The notes: generated by a model not told the origin, from the sequence alone. A stretch of DNA of 46,379 bases from Candidatus Kuenenia stuttgartensis (GCA_945861865.1 CAMAWN010000021.1:1-46379); one strand, 5' to 3'; shown: positions 1 through 7,887, numbered from the stretch's first letter. A program made the numbers and translations.

Positions 1-294
1 GAACGGCTCAGCGGCACCGAAGATGGCCAACCCAAGGTCTTCCGAGACTCGGCGATCGAAAACATCCGCGAGTTCTTTCAACGCTTCCGCGAATTGAACG
101 TCCACTCCAGCGAACAGCTCGACCAACTCGTCGAGCAGTCGCACCGCATTTTGAGTGGCGTCGAACCGCAAGCGTTGCGCGAAACGTCCCAACTTCGTCA
201 GCGCGTGGCCAGCGAACTGTCGGCCGTGCAATCAGTGCTGGACGGCCTGCTGGTCGATCGCCCGCGCCGCAACATCCTGCGCCGGCCTCGTTGA
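1..294 (+). CDS. C-terminal part of a hypothetical protein (possibly DUF3150-like)
   Basis: The frame is open from the left edge and ends at TGA 292-294, so the start is outside the window. The visible 97 residues are mostly helical and charged, rich in E, Q, R and L, and end in LLVDRPRRNILRRPR. Heptad-like spacing (SEQLDQLVEQSHRIL) suggests a coiled coil. The tail resembles what I remember of DUF3150-type proteins, which sit beside AAA ATPases in bacterial cassettes, but this is a weak recollection and not proof. A GAGGAG Shine-Dalgarno for the next gene overlaps the stop codon and the next ATG is 10 bases downstream, so the two genes are probably cotranscribed. Confidence 0.6.
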   Translation, partial: ERLSGTEDGQPKVFRDSAIENIREFFQRFRELNVHSSEQLDQLVEQSHRILSGVEPQALRETSQLRQRVASELSAVQSVLDGLLVDRPRRNILRRPR

Positions 295-304
295 GGAGAC
301 CGCC

Positions 305-559
305 ATGCAACTCGTCGTTGATCCGACTGGCGTCGTGCGCTGTTTGTACGACGAAGCTTTGCCACTCGCCGACTTCGGCCGGCTGACGATCGCGCGCGGC
401 TCGCACGTCGAGCCGACCGTCACCGGCGACTGGACTGCCGACCTCTCGCCGGTCGGCGGCCCCTGGCTCGGTCCCTTCGCCACACGCTCGGCGGCACTGA
501 CTGCCGAACGCGAATGGCTTGAAGCCCATTGGTTAGGCCATGGAGGAAACACGGATTGA
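305..559 (+). CDS. Small hypothetical protein of 84 residues
   Basis: The ATG at 305 follows GAGGAG (293-298) at good spacing, so I chose it over earlier in-frame starts that overlap the previous gene. The product has 84 residues with no membrane segment. It carries a W-rich pattern (GDWTADLSPVGGPWLGPF) and a final acidic helix containing EREWLEAHWL. It looks like a family of very small proteins found in planctomycete gene cassettes; no function is known to me. It lies between a coiled-coil protein and a DnaN-like clamp gene, in the same orientation and closely spaced. Confidence 0.65.
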   Translation: MQLVVDPTGVVRCLYDEALPLADFGRLTIARGSHVEPTVTGDWTADLSPVGGPWLGPFATRSAALTAEREWLEAHWLGHGGNTD

Positions 560-609
560 ACACGGACCCGGCGACGCACTCCTGCCGGTCATCCGTGTTT
601 GATCCGTGT
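549..609. repeat. Imperfect inverted repeat after the 84-residue gene
   Basis: The arm at 549-566 (ACACGGATTGAACACGGA) pairs with the arm at 592-609; 16 of 18 positions match. Each arm itself contains two copies of ACACGGA or TCCGTGT. The left arm overlaps the stop codon of the upstream gene. There is no T-run, so a repeat family or protein site is as likely as a terminator. The rest of 610-725 holds nothing recognisable except the Shine-Dalgarno of the next gene. Confidence 0.6.
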
Positions 610-725
610 GAATCTGTGGCCTGGCCTTTGTCTGTCTCATTCTTGCCTCGCGTGTGCGGGGCGGTTGCTTTTGTTGGCGACCGCTCCGTGGCGGTCGCTG
701 TCGATCTCACCAAGGAGTTTCCGCC

Positions 726-923
726 ATGAGTCAACACGATTTGAACCGAGAGATTTCCCGCGCTACCGGCGAGTCCGTCAGCACCATCGCCAACATGGGC
801 TTCGTCGAACTGCGCCCCACGCCCTACGAGCACGAACCACTGACGATGGATTGGGACGAGCACGATGCCGAGCACAACGTGTCCGTCATCCCGCAGCGCC
901 GCCGCCGACACAGCGCGGCGTAA
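726..923 (+). CDS. Small hypothetical protein of 65 residues
   Basis: The ATG at 726 is preceded by AAGGAG (712-717), a strong site that decides the start. The product has 65 residues. The N-terminal half (HDLNREISRATGESVSTIA) looks like a short helical pair, similar in feel to the start of small DNA-associated proteins that recognise 'ATGES' helices. The C-terminal end is basic (QRRRRHSAA). I recognise no catalytic motif. It sits about 60 bases before the clamp-like gene on the same strand. Confidence 0.6.
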   Translation: MSQHDLNREISRATGESVSTIANMGFVELRPTPYEHEPLTMDWDEHDAEHNVSVIPQRRRRHSAA

Positions 924-981
924 CAGGAATCACCGATCCGTCACGAGCCGCCACTCAATCACTCTTTCAGGAGCCCCACTC

Positions 982-2472
982 TTGCTGACCATTTCACGAC
1001 AACTTGCCAAACAGATTCGCTCGGTGTTTCGCCGAGCGTTGCAAATCTCCGCGAGCCAGACCAATCAAGTGGTCTGGCTCGCGGGGGATGATTCCGGACT
1101 GCGCCTCCGCACTCAGAACTGGCGGGCCACCGCCGAATACCACTTGCCCGGATCACCTGGAACCGCGACGTCTGAATTTATCCCCGTGACGATGGAAGCC
1201 CTTGCCGCTTGCGAAGGCACAAAATCGGACGAGCCGGTCAGCGTCGAACGGCTCACGGACGAAACGGTCTTGCTGCGTTGGGACGACCGTTCGATTCCAC
1301 AAACGTTTCAGTTCGATGCCAAGAAGCTGCGTCACGACCCGCGACCGGTCTTGCCGGAAGCCTGGGCGAGTAATCCACCTCGCTTGCTCACCGCGCTCAG
1401 CGACACGATGAAGATCGCCCCACCCGATGCCACTCGGTTTGCGATCAACTGCGTGCAATTGCGCCCCGACGGCGGACGCCTCGCGGCCACGGACACGCAT
1501 CAATTGCTCATCGAGTCCGGATTTGCGTTTCCGGGAAACAGCGACGTGCTCATTCCGCGCACGACTTTGTTCGGCAGCCGTGAACTGCCGGGCGATCAGT
1601 CCATTGACGTCGGGTTCACGGCCAATCACGGCGTCTTCCGTGTCGGGAGTTGGACCTTTTGGCTGACGCTCGAAAAGCAAGGCCGCTATCCGGGCGTCGA
1701 GAACATCATTCCCGCCGCCGATTCCGCGAAGACCCGGCTGCATCTCTCTGTGGAGGACTTGTCCTACTTGTTGGAGGTCGTCCCACGACTCCCCACCGAG
1801 GCGGATCAGGAGGGTCGCGTGACCCTAGACCTCAATGGCCGCGTGGTTCTGCTGGCCAAGGGAGACGGGCCAGCGCCCGTCACTCAAGTCGTGCTGCGGA
1901 ATTCGCACCGCAGCGGCGACGAGGTGCGGCTCAACACCGACCGGCGGTTCTTGGTTCACGCGGCCCAACTCGGCTTTCGCGAGATCGAGTTGCGTGACCC
2001 CGAATCACCGATCGTCTGCCGCGATGAACGTCGTGTTTACCTCTGGTCCGGGCTGGTCGACGGCCCAGCGCTGGAGGCCGGCCCGGACACGGTCCAATTC
2101 GAATCACCCCTCGCGACCACAACTTCGCCTCGACCCGCGCGGGCTGTCCCGCCACCGCGCCGAGCGAGAACAACTCCGGAAAGGAACTCCACACCCATGC
2201 CTCGCAATCGCATTGCCGAAACACTCGCCGCTTCGGCTCCGCCACCGGCTAACGGATCGGCCTCGCCACCGCCGAATCACAATGGCGATCACGACCATCG
2301 CGGCAGCTTCAATGCCATCCTGCAACAGGCCGAGACGGCGAAGACGTCACTGCACGACGCGTTCTCCCAGATCAACCTCTTGATCGGCTTGCTGAAACGT
2401 CATCGCCGCCAGTCAAAGCTCATGCAGACGACCCTCGCGTCGCTCAAGCAACTTCAAACGCTGGACGTGTGA
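982..2472 (+). CDS. DnaN-like sliding clamp protein with long C-terminal extension
   Basis: Start: TTG at 982, chosen because AGGAG (969-973) lies 8 bases before it; upstream codons of the same frame overlap the preceding gene. The product has 496 residues, while bacterial beta clamps have about 370. Residues 1-370 show the three-domain clamp layout. The central part has LAATDTHQLLIE (168-178), which matches the clamp pattern 'ATDGHRLA', and RYPGVENIIP (235-244), which matches the 'FPNYEQVIP' strand. Residues from about 385 to 430 are Pro/Ala/Arg-rich and likely disordered. The last 65 residues form basic helices (LIGLLKRHRRQSK). It is probably an accessory paralogue and not the housekeeping dnaN, because its neighbours are small hypothetical genes and not dnaA, recF or gyrB. 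Clamp assembly is inference. Confidence 0.7.
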   Translation: MLTISRQLAKQIRSVFRRALQISASQTNQVVWLAGDDSGLRLRTQNWRATAEYHLPGSPGTATSEFIPVTMEALAACEGTKSDEPVSVERLTDETVLLRWDDRSIPQTFQFDAKKLRHDPRPVLPEAWASNPPRLLTALSDTMKIAPPDATRFAINCVQLRPDGGRLAATDTHQLLIESGFAFPGNSDVLIPRTTLFGSRELPGDQSIDVGFTANHGVFRVGSWTFWLTLEKQGRYPGVENIIPAADSAKTRLHLSVEDLSYLLEVVPRLPTEADQEGRVTLDLNGRVVLLAKGDGPAPVTQVVLRNSHRSGDEVRLNTDRRFLVHAAQLGFREIELRDPESPIVCRDERRVYLWSGLVDGPALEAGPDTVQFESPLATTTSPRPARAVPPPRRARTTPERNSTPMPRNRIAETLAASAPPPANGSASPPPNHNGDHDHRGSFNAILQQAETAKTSLHDAFSQINLLIGLLKRHRRQSKLMQTTLASLKQLQTLDV

Positions 2473-2598
2473 GTGATGCGGGTTCTGCAACGTCGATGAA
2501 CCGTGATCCACGAGGCGACCGCGTCTCGTGGATCACGTCCTTCCGGCGATTCAACCCATGGCAGAATCGCCACCTCTTTCGGATTTGGAGTCCGGAGC

Positions 2599-2835
2599 AT
2601 GAATGCTCGCAAAAAGCTCAATCAAGCCAACGTCAACGGAGCGTTGCTGCTCGCGCTGGTCGTCGGCTGGCTGTTTCAGTCGCTCAGCGCGTTCGTGGTC
2701 GCCGCCCTCTTCTTTGCGGCGTCGGCCCTGTACGCCGGCGACATCCGACCGCGTGACAACCACGGTTCGACGTCGCACGACCTGTCGCCCAGGCCGCCAC
2801 CGAATCACCGCCGATCAAGGCCGCGGCGAGATTGA
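2599..2835 (+). CDS. Small membrane protein of 78 residues
   Basis: The ATG at 2599 follows GGAG (2587-2590) at suitable spacing. The product begins with a basic stretch (NARKKLNQANVNG) and then one long hydrophobic stretch of about 35 residues (GALLLALVVGWLFQ followed by SAFVVAALFFAASALYAG). This can form one or two membrane spans. The tail of about 30 residues is polar, Pro/Arg-rich and probably cytoplasmic. I know similar short 'NARKK' membrane proteins only as hypothetical genes of planctomycete cassettes. It lies between the clamp-like gene and the next small gene, same strand. Confidence 0.6.
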   Translation: MNARKKLNQANVNGALLLALVVGWLFQSLSAFVVAALFFAASALYAGDIRPRDNHGSTSHDLSPRPPPNHRRSRPRRD

Positions 2836-2885
2836 TCGGTCCTGATGTCTCGCCGTCGTCACCGTCCTCGCAAGAAAGGATCACC

Positions 2886-3158
2886 ATGTCCCTCAAGGCC
2901 AGCGTCGGTTTTAGCCGCAAGATCGGCGAACCGCACTTCAGCTCGCGTGGAGCCAGCGTCCATCTGGAAGTCGAACTCGACGACGCTGTGCTGGAAGACC
3001 CTGCACAACTGCTCGAACAGATTCACGACACGTTTGAACTCGCCCGCTCGGCCGTTGACGCCGAACTCAGCGGCGCGACTTCATTACGTCGTCCCCTTTG
3101 TGAAGGACCGCTATTCGAGTCACATCCCTTGGCGATTGATCCGACCCTCAATCGCTGA
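2886..3158 (+). CDS. Hypothetical cassette protein, probably truncated at its C-terminus
   Basis: The ATG at 2886 follows AAAGGAT (2875-2881). The first 65 residues (SLKASVGFSRKIGEPHFSSR, then an acidic beta/helix segment ending near VDAELSG) look like a conserved planctomycete cassette family. From about residue 66 (nt 3080) the protein changes character to ATSLRRPLCEGPLFESHP and stops at 3158. I suspect the original 3' end was replaced by rearrangement: a different frame over the same bases reads RYSSHIPWRLIRPS, which also looks protein-like. Function unknown. Confidence 0.55.
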   Translation: MSLKASVGFSRKIGEPHFSSRGASVHLEVELDDAVLEDPAQLLEQIHDTFELARSAVDAELSGATSLRRPLCEGPLFESHPLAIDPTLNR

Positions 3159-3245
3159 TGCGATGAGAGAGTGGATACGGAAAATGTCGCTTTCGCCGCG
3201 CGGAATCGCGTCGGCGCAAATTCATTCTCGAAACACGGAATACGG

Positions 3246-3275
3246 GGCCAGCCTTCGGGCTGGCCTCGTTTCACT
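3246..3275 (+). terminator. Rho-independent terminator after the clamp cassette
   Basis: GGCCAGCC and GGCTGGCC form an 8-bp stem (3246-3253 with 3258-3265) closed by a TTCG tetraloop. The stem is followed by a T-rich tail (TCGTTTCACTTTTC). It lies 90 bases after the last cassette gene and before the IS66 element. The remaining bases from 3159 to 3454 hold nothing else I can name. Confidence 0.7.
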
Positions 3276-3446
3276 TTTCTTTAGCTCTGCCGACATTCGA
3301 TTTCGACATCACTTGAGAATGGCAGAACACCTTTCCGGGGACACTCAGTACTCGCGCATCACCGGCAAGACATCTCCAAGGTCAATCTGGATTCTGCGCA
3401 AAATATCGCAATGGCTTTGACAGAATTTGTCCAAGCTCACGGATAT

Positions 3447-3454
3447 GCTGTTCG
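3447..3454. repeat. IS66 target site duplication, left copy
   Basis: GCTGTTCG directly precedes the left inverted repeat and is repeated exactly at 6072-6079. Eight bases is the usual duplication length for IS66. Confidence 0.9.
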
Positions 3455-3540
3455 GTAAGCGTCCGGCGCAACACGTGTTGTTTGGCGTGGTAGCCTGATC
3501 CGGTTTCGGAAATTCACGAGACGAGATCAGGAGCAGCGTG

Positions 3541-3993
3541 ATGAAGGGCAAAGGTCCGGGTCGGGATTTGGAACGAGAACGCGTGTGGCGTGCGTTGGTG
3601 GATCGGCAGCGGCTGAGTGGGTTGTCGGTTCGTGGGTTTTGTCGGCGTGAGGTCGTTTCGGAGGCGTCGTTCTATGCTTGGCGGCGCGAACTGCTGCGGC
3701 GTGATCGGGAGTCGTCGAGTGGTCAGCGTCCGGATCGCGAGTCGGAAGTTCGGCCGGCAGCGCGGCGATCTGCCGTGGCGCGGATGACTCAGACGACGAC
3801 GGCGGCGGCGTTTCTTCCGGTGCTGATGGAATCGAATTCCGCTCACCTGGCCCGCGTGTTGGAAGTGACGTGTGCCGACGGTTCGCGTGTGAGTGCGTGG
3901 TCGGGGTGTGAGGTCGAGTTGTTGCAGGCGGCGTTGAGCGTGGTGACGCGGTCCGCTGGCGTGGGCAGGAAGCGTCGGGTGGCCTCATGCTGA
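3541..3993 (+). CDS. tnpA: IS66 accessory protein TnpA
   Basis: The product has 150 residues. An N-terminal helix-turn-helix (about residues 10-50, with SGLSVRGFCRREVVSEASF and YAWRRELLRR) matches IS66 Orf1 proteins, which probably bind the element's ends. A basic linker and a beta-rich C-terminal part follow, also typical of Orf1. AGGAG (3529-3533) lies 7 bases before the ATG at 3541; a GTG just upstream is in frame. The stop codon overlaps the start of tnpB by 7 bases (ATGCTGA), implying translational coupling. Its exact role in transposition is unclear in this family. Confidence 0.85.
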   Translation: MKGKGPGRDLERERVWRALVDRQRLSGLSVRGFCRREVVSEASFYAWRRELLRRDRESSSGQRPDRESEVRPAARRSAVARMTQTTTAAAFLPVLMESNSAHLARVLEVTCADGSRVSAWSGCEVELLQAALSVVTRSAGVGRKRRVASC

Positions 3994-4343
3994 GCCTGCC
4001 GGAGCCGGTGAAGATTTTTCTGTGCGTGACTCCGGCGGACATGCGTAAGAGCTTCGACGGGTTGGCCAATCTCGTGCGGGAATGGTTGCAAGCCGATCCG
4101 CTCTCCGGACACCTGTTCGTGTTTCGGAATCGGCGTGGCGATCGTGTGAAGTTGCTGTACTGGGACCGCGACGGACTGGTGCTGTATTACAAGCGGTTGG
4201 AAGCAGGGACGTTTCGCTTTCCCACGGTGACCAGCCAGACGCGGAGCGTGCAGGTGACGGCTCAGGAATTGTCGCTGCTGTTGTGGGGCATCGATCCGTC
4301 GAGTGTGACGCGGCAGAAGCGTTACGTGCGCTCGGCGGGATGA
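3987..4343 (+). CDS. tnpB: IS66 accessory protein TnpB
   Basis: The product has 118 residues, the usual size of IS66 Orf2. It shows the family signatures VTPADMRKSFDGLANLV (about 12-28), HLFVFRNRRGDRVKLLYW (about 43-60) and YYKRLEAGTFRFP (about 68-80). The start overlaps the tnpA stop, so it is probably translated by re-initiation. The protein is required for transposition in studied IS66 elements, but its chemistry is unknown. No frameshift or truncation is seen. Confidence 0.92.
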   Translation: MLSLPEPVKIFLCVTPADMRKSFDGLANLVREWLQADPLSGHLFVFRNRRGDRVKLLYWDRDGLVLYYKRLEAGTFRFPTVTSQTRSVQVTAQELSLLLWGIDPSSVTRQKRYVRSAG

Positions 4344-4429
4344 ACGACTTCCGTCGTGTCGTTGCCGTTCCAGAAAATTCCCGGATTTGTTGACACAGGC
4401 GAGGCCCTTCGCGAGTAGTTGTCGGCGAG

Positions 4430-6037
4430 ATGAGCACGGACGCCGACCTGAAGCCGAACCCCGCCGAATTGCCGGATGATCCGGCGTTCTTGAAGCCGCT
4501 GATCGTGCAACTGTTCGAGACGCTGCAGAAGTCACAGCAGCGCGTTCGTCAGCTTGAGCATCACATGGACTTGCTGCTGCGACGCGTGTTTGGCAAGAGC
4601 AGCGAGAAGCTCGACCCGCGGCAACTGGTGCTGGCCTTCGCGGAGTTGTCGGCGGAAACGGCTCCGCCCGCGACGAGTGAACCGCCCGCCGCACCGGATG
4701 TCCCGGCCGCGAACACGGCGAAGCAGAAGGGGCGCGGTCGGCGACGCACGCCCGACACGCTGGTTCGCGTCGAGCAGATTCACGATCTGAGCGACGAGCA
4801 AAAGCAGACGCTGGGCGGCGAACCGAATCTCGTGCTGATCGGCGAGGACGTCAGCGAGCAATACGAATGGGAACCCTCCTCGCTGTTCGTGATCGTGCAT
4901 CGGCAGAAGAAGTACGCCCGCCGCGAGCAACAACTCGTCGTGACCAGCGACGATCCGCTGGAGCAAAACGTGATCGTCGCCGCGAAGCCGCCGCAGCCGA
5001 TTCCCGGCAGCGAAGCCGGTCCCGGCTTGCTGGCTCAAGTCTTGGTCAGCAAGTACGGCGATCACCTGCCGCTGCATCGTCAGGAACGCATCTTCGCGCG
5101 CCACGGCGTGCGGTTCTCACGACAGACGATGTGCGACTGGTGCGCCGGCTGCGCGAAACTCTTTGAGCCGCTGGTGTCATTGATCAAAACGCAGGTGCTC
5201 GGCTCGCACGTGCTGCACACCGACGACACGCCGATCAAGATCCGCGATGCGCACGCGAAGGAACAGCTCACCGGCCGGATGTGGACCTACGTCGGCGACG
5301 AATCGCAGCCCTTCACGTTCTTCGAGTTCACCCGCTCGCGCGAACGCGATGGCCCCGCCCGCGTGCTGGCGAACTTCCGCGGCTACCTGCAAGCCGATGC
5401 CTTCAGCGGCTACGACGGCGTGTATCTCGATGCGCGCGGTGCGATCGTCGAGGTCGCCTGCTGGGCTCACGCACGACGCAAATTCTTCGAGTGCCGCGAC
5501 AGTGACTCGCAGCGCGCCCACCTCGCGCTGGCACGCATCCGGCAACTCTACGAGATCGAACGCCGTCTCGCGGAACAGGTCGCCGGCGAATGGCGTGACT
5601 TGTCGCTGACGGAACGCGCCGCGCGAATCGCCGCCGTCCGTCAACAAGATGCCCGCCCGATCCTGGCCGAGTTCCACACCTGGCTCGACGAACAATCCAC
5701 GCAGGTCTTGCCCAAGAGCCCGATCGCGGCCGCGCTCCGCTATGCCCTCAATCAGTGGGCCGCGCTGTGCCGCTACACCGACGACGGCCAACTGGCCATC
5801 GACAACAACGCCGCCGAACGCACGCTGCGCGGCCTGGCGATCGGCCGCAAAAATTGGCTCTTCGTCGGCAGCGAACAAGGCGGCCACACCGCCGCCACGA
5901 TCTTGACCTTGATCACCAGCGCCGTCCGCCACCGCCTCGACCCGTTCGCCTACCTCCGCGACCTACTCCGCCGTCTGCCAACCATCGCCGAAGAGGATCT
6001 CGTCAACTTGCTCCCCAGCCACTGGCAACCCGCCTGA
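4430..6037 (+). CDS. tnpC: IS66 transposase TnpC
   Basis: The product has 535 residues. The order is: an N-terminal leucine-rich coiled coil (about 20-50), a zinc-finger-like and linker region with Pro/Ala stretches (about 80-110), an IS66 helix-turn-helix region (about 170-250), and the DDE catalytic core. The core residues appear to be D265 (HTDDTP), D323 (LQADAFSGYDGVY) and E463 (DNNAAERTLRGLAIGRKNW). The C-terminal IS66 tail (LLRRLPTIAEEDLVNLLP) is present. The protein would cut and join the IS ends. The start is 86 bases after tnpB. The gene appears intact. Confidence 0.95.
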   Translation: MSTDADLKPNPAELPDDPAFLKPLIVQLFETLQKSQQRVRQLEHHMDLLLRRVFGKSSEKLDPRQLVLAFAELSAETAPPATSEPPAAPDVPAANTAKQKGRGRRRTPDTLVRVEQIHDLSDEQKQTLGGEPNLVLIGEDVSEQYEWEPSSLFVIVHRQKKYARREQQLVVTSDDPLEQNVIVAAKPPQPIPGSEAGPGLLAQVLVSKYGDHLPLHRQERIFARHGVRFSRQTMCDWCAGCAKLFEPLVSLIKTQVLGSHVLHTDDTPIKIRDAHAKEQLTGRMWTYVGDESQPFTFFEFTRSRERDGPARVLANFRGYLQADAFSGYDGVYLDARGAIVEVACWAHARRKFFECRDSDSQRAHLALARIRQLYEIERRLAEQVAGEWRDLSLTERAARIAAVRQQDARPILAEFHTWLDEQSTQVLPKSPIAAALRYALNQWAALCRYTDDGQLAIDNNAAERTLRGLAIGRKNWLFVGSEQGGHTAATILTLITSAVRHRLDPFAYLRDLLRRLPTIAEEDLVNLLPSHWQPA

Positions 6038-6071
6038 ACCAGACGAACTACGTGATCTGCCGGACGCTTAC

Positions 6072-6079
6072 GCTGTTCG
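6072..6079. repeat. IS66 target site duplication, right copy
   Basis: GCTGTTCG follows the right inverted repeat directly and equals 3447-3454. Confidence 0.9.
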
Positions 6080-6109
6080 CAACTCTCGCATGATGAGATG
6101 GAGTGGACG

Positions 6110-6309
6110 ATGGCAGAGTTTCTTGCACTTAACGACAGTGGCGCTTGCTGCAAGCGAGGATCGGGCGTCAGAACGGGGAGACCGTCGCCGAGTTGGCGGT
6201 CGAGTTGCAGGGCTCGGAAAAGACGATTCGCCGAGGCTCGGCAGCGGCCCCATTGAAGCTGGAATCTGCGAGTCGAGTCGAATTCATGCCGTCGCCGCTG
6301 CTCTCGTAG
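6110..6309 (+). pseudogene. Decayed N-terminus of a WYL/DeoR-type helix-turn-helix regulator
   Basis: An ATG at 6110 opens a short frame. About 20 bases later the recognisable sequence continues in another frame, reading RQWRLLQARIGRQNGETVAE and then LAVELQGSEKTIRR (about 6133-6234). This matches the start of HTH/WYL regulators (typically RQW..LL.LL....G.TV.ELA.ELGVS.KTIRRDL). After IRR the similarity stops and an in-frame stop lies at 6307-6309. The gene thus has a frameshift near its start and has lost its ligand-binding domain. IS66 lies 31 bases upstream of the ATG and may have separated it from its promoter. Confidence 0.5.
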
Positions 6310-6473
6310 TGTGGGGCGGATCCTCGACGACTTGCTTCGGTCGATGTGACCGGAGCAGCCAAACGCACGTTTCAGGCAACCCGGTCAAGCCCCGCCGACG
6401 CCCAACTGTTTGGATGCGATTGGCGATCGGTACTATCGCCGGAAATGAGCCCCGCAAAAAAACGAATTGAACC

Positions 6474-6627
6474 CTGCCGTTTGAGAAGTTGGACCGAGGT
6501 GCTGGGGAGAGATCGTCTCACAGGCTCCGCGCTGAAGCATCTGACTCGGCGATGCCAAATCGTGCAGACCAATGGCGAAAGCTATCGCCTCCAGAACGCC
6601 AAGCGCCGCCGCCGATGTCACGACTGA
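6474..6627 (+). pseudogene. C-terminal remnant of an IS21 helper ATPase (IstB)
   Basis: Starting at CTGCCGTTTGAGAAG (LPFEK), then after one extra T, the sequence reads WTEVLGRDRLTGSALKHLTR followed by IVQTNGESYRLQNAKRRRR and a stop at 6625-6627. This is the typical end of IstB (LPFEKW.EVLG...LT.ALLDRLTHR..I....G.SYR). Only the last 50 residues remain, with a one-base frameshift after LPFEK, so it is a dead fragment. No IstA and no IS21 ends are visible. The region 6310-6473 before it holds nothing recognisable. Confidence 0.65.
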
Positions 6628-6855
6628 TCGACGGCGTCACACTCGAACCCGCAACCGCGACTGTTCCCTGAAACGACGGAGTCACTAACCCATGCCCGCC
6701 GAGCCGACTCACCGCGAACATCTGCAATCGTTGGCGTGGTTGGTTGGCGATTCAACCAGTGACTTACAAAGTGTAACGGCGTAGAGTGCGCCGAAGAGTT
6801 TTGAACGTCGGAACTGTCTGTGTCCTTTCTCGAATATCGAAGGAGAATCCCAATC

Positions 6856-7818
6856 ATGAAACGTATGAAATTGTCGTTTCTTTGCGCCTTGGTGCTAGGA
6901 GCTTTGATCGGCCTGTTGAACGTATCGAATGAATCAAAGACTGCGGTGCAAGCACAAGACGGGGCGAAGGCTGCGAAACCGAAAAGTTCAACGACAGATA
7001 AACCTGCCGATCAACTCGCTCAACGCGCCGCCATCGACAAGACGACGCAAGGCTTTGTCGAGGCATTCTCGCGCGGCGATGTCGATCAAGTCGCAGCCTA
7101 CCTGTCCGAGGGTGCCGAGTTGGTCTCCGATGAGGCTCCTCCTCTGCGGGGACGCAGTGTCATCGTCCAGGCGCTGACGAATCATTTTGCCGAGCATCCC
7201 AAGAAAACAATCACTCGTGAGGTCGAGTCCTTGCGGTTCAAGTCGAAACTCTCCGTGATTGAGGAGGGCCACATCAAAGTGTCCGTCGGGAATGAAGCTC
7301 CGAAGAACATGCGATACAGCCTGGACCTGATCCACGAGGACGGCAAATGGCTGATCGTCGGCGTTCATGAGTGGCCCTCCAAAAACGCCGACCTCATGGA
7401 CCTGGAGTGGTTGATTGGGAGTTGGGAGGCCAAGCGGGCCGATGCCGAAGTTCACACGACTTATGAGTGGTTCGGTTCCAAGTCCTACATCCGTGCCACC
7501 ACGACGGTGCGCGAAAAGGATCGGACGTTGACCGCCATGCAGATGATCGGAATCGACCCCCGCACGGATGAGCTGCGGATCCTGACATTTGAATCCGACG
7601 GGGGGTTCGCCGAAGGCACGTGCACGCGCGAAGGGAACACTTGGATCTTTGAGTCGCACGGCGTTCTCGCCGACGGCGGCGAATTATCAGCAACGAACAT
7701 CTTGGTCCGAGTGAATAGCGATACGACGACGTGGCAGCCGGTCAATCTGCAACTGGGTGACGAGACGATTGACGACCTTCCGCCTCTCAAAGTGACCCGG
7801 CTGAAAACGACAAAATGA
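6856..7818 (+). CDS. Exported NTF2/SnoaL-like protein with a second lipocalin-like domain
   Basis: The ATG at 6856 follows AAGGAG (6839-6844). The product has 320 residues. A signal peptide or anchor (residues 1-35, LSFLCALVLGALIGLLNV) leads to a SnoaL/DUF4440-type fold (about 50-170). That domain shows the pattern FVEAFSRGDVDQVAAYLSEGAELVS (first 20: FVEAFSRGDVDQVAAYLSEG) and ends with DGKWLIVGVHEW. The second half (about 180-320) starts with LEWLIGSWEA, a pattern seen in DUF1579-like or lipocalin-like beta-barrels. Such proteins are common in planctomycetes; the substrate is unknown. The glycine-rich gene follows 69 bases later on the same strand. Confidence 0.75.
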   Translation: MKRMKLSFLCALVLGALIGLLNVSNESKTAVQAQDGAKAAKPKSSTTDKPADQLAQRAAIDKTTQGFVEAFSRGDVDQVAAYLSEGAELVSDEAPPLRGRSVIVQALTNHFAEHPKKTITREVESLRFKSKLSVIEEGHIKVSVGNEAPKNMRYSLDLIHEDGKWLIVGVHEWPSKNADLMDLEWLIGSWEAKRADAEVHTTYEWFGSKSYIRATTTVREKDRTLTAMQMIGIDPRTDELRILTFESDGGFAEGTCTREGNTWIFESHGVLADGGELSATNILVRVNSDTTTWQPVNLQLGDETIDDLPPLKVTRLKTTK

Positions 7819-7887
7819 ACCGTCTAAGCACCTGTTGAATCGATCGGACAATTCACTGACTTTCAACCAAACTGGAGCAGATTGATC

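Larger units (their letters stand above)
3455..6071 (+). mobile_element. Complete IS66-family insertion sequence
   Basis: The element is 2,617 bp. The left end begins GTAAGCGTCCGGC (3455-3467) and the right end is its exact reverse complement (6059-6071). Matching CACGT blocks further inside lengthen the terminal repeats to about 22 bp. It carries the three canonical IS66 genes in order (tnpA-like, tnpB-like, tnpC). The GTAA tips and the exact 8-bp flanking repeat are family hallmarks. All three frames are open and the target duplication is unmutated, so insertion is recent and the element may be active. It landed beside a decayed regulator gene. Confidence 0.95.

Noticed and set aside
865..981. 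Upstream extension of the clamp-like gene
   Set aside because: It overlaps the 65-residue gene, and an AGGAG lies 8 bases before the TTG at 982.
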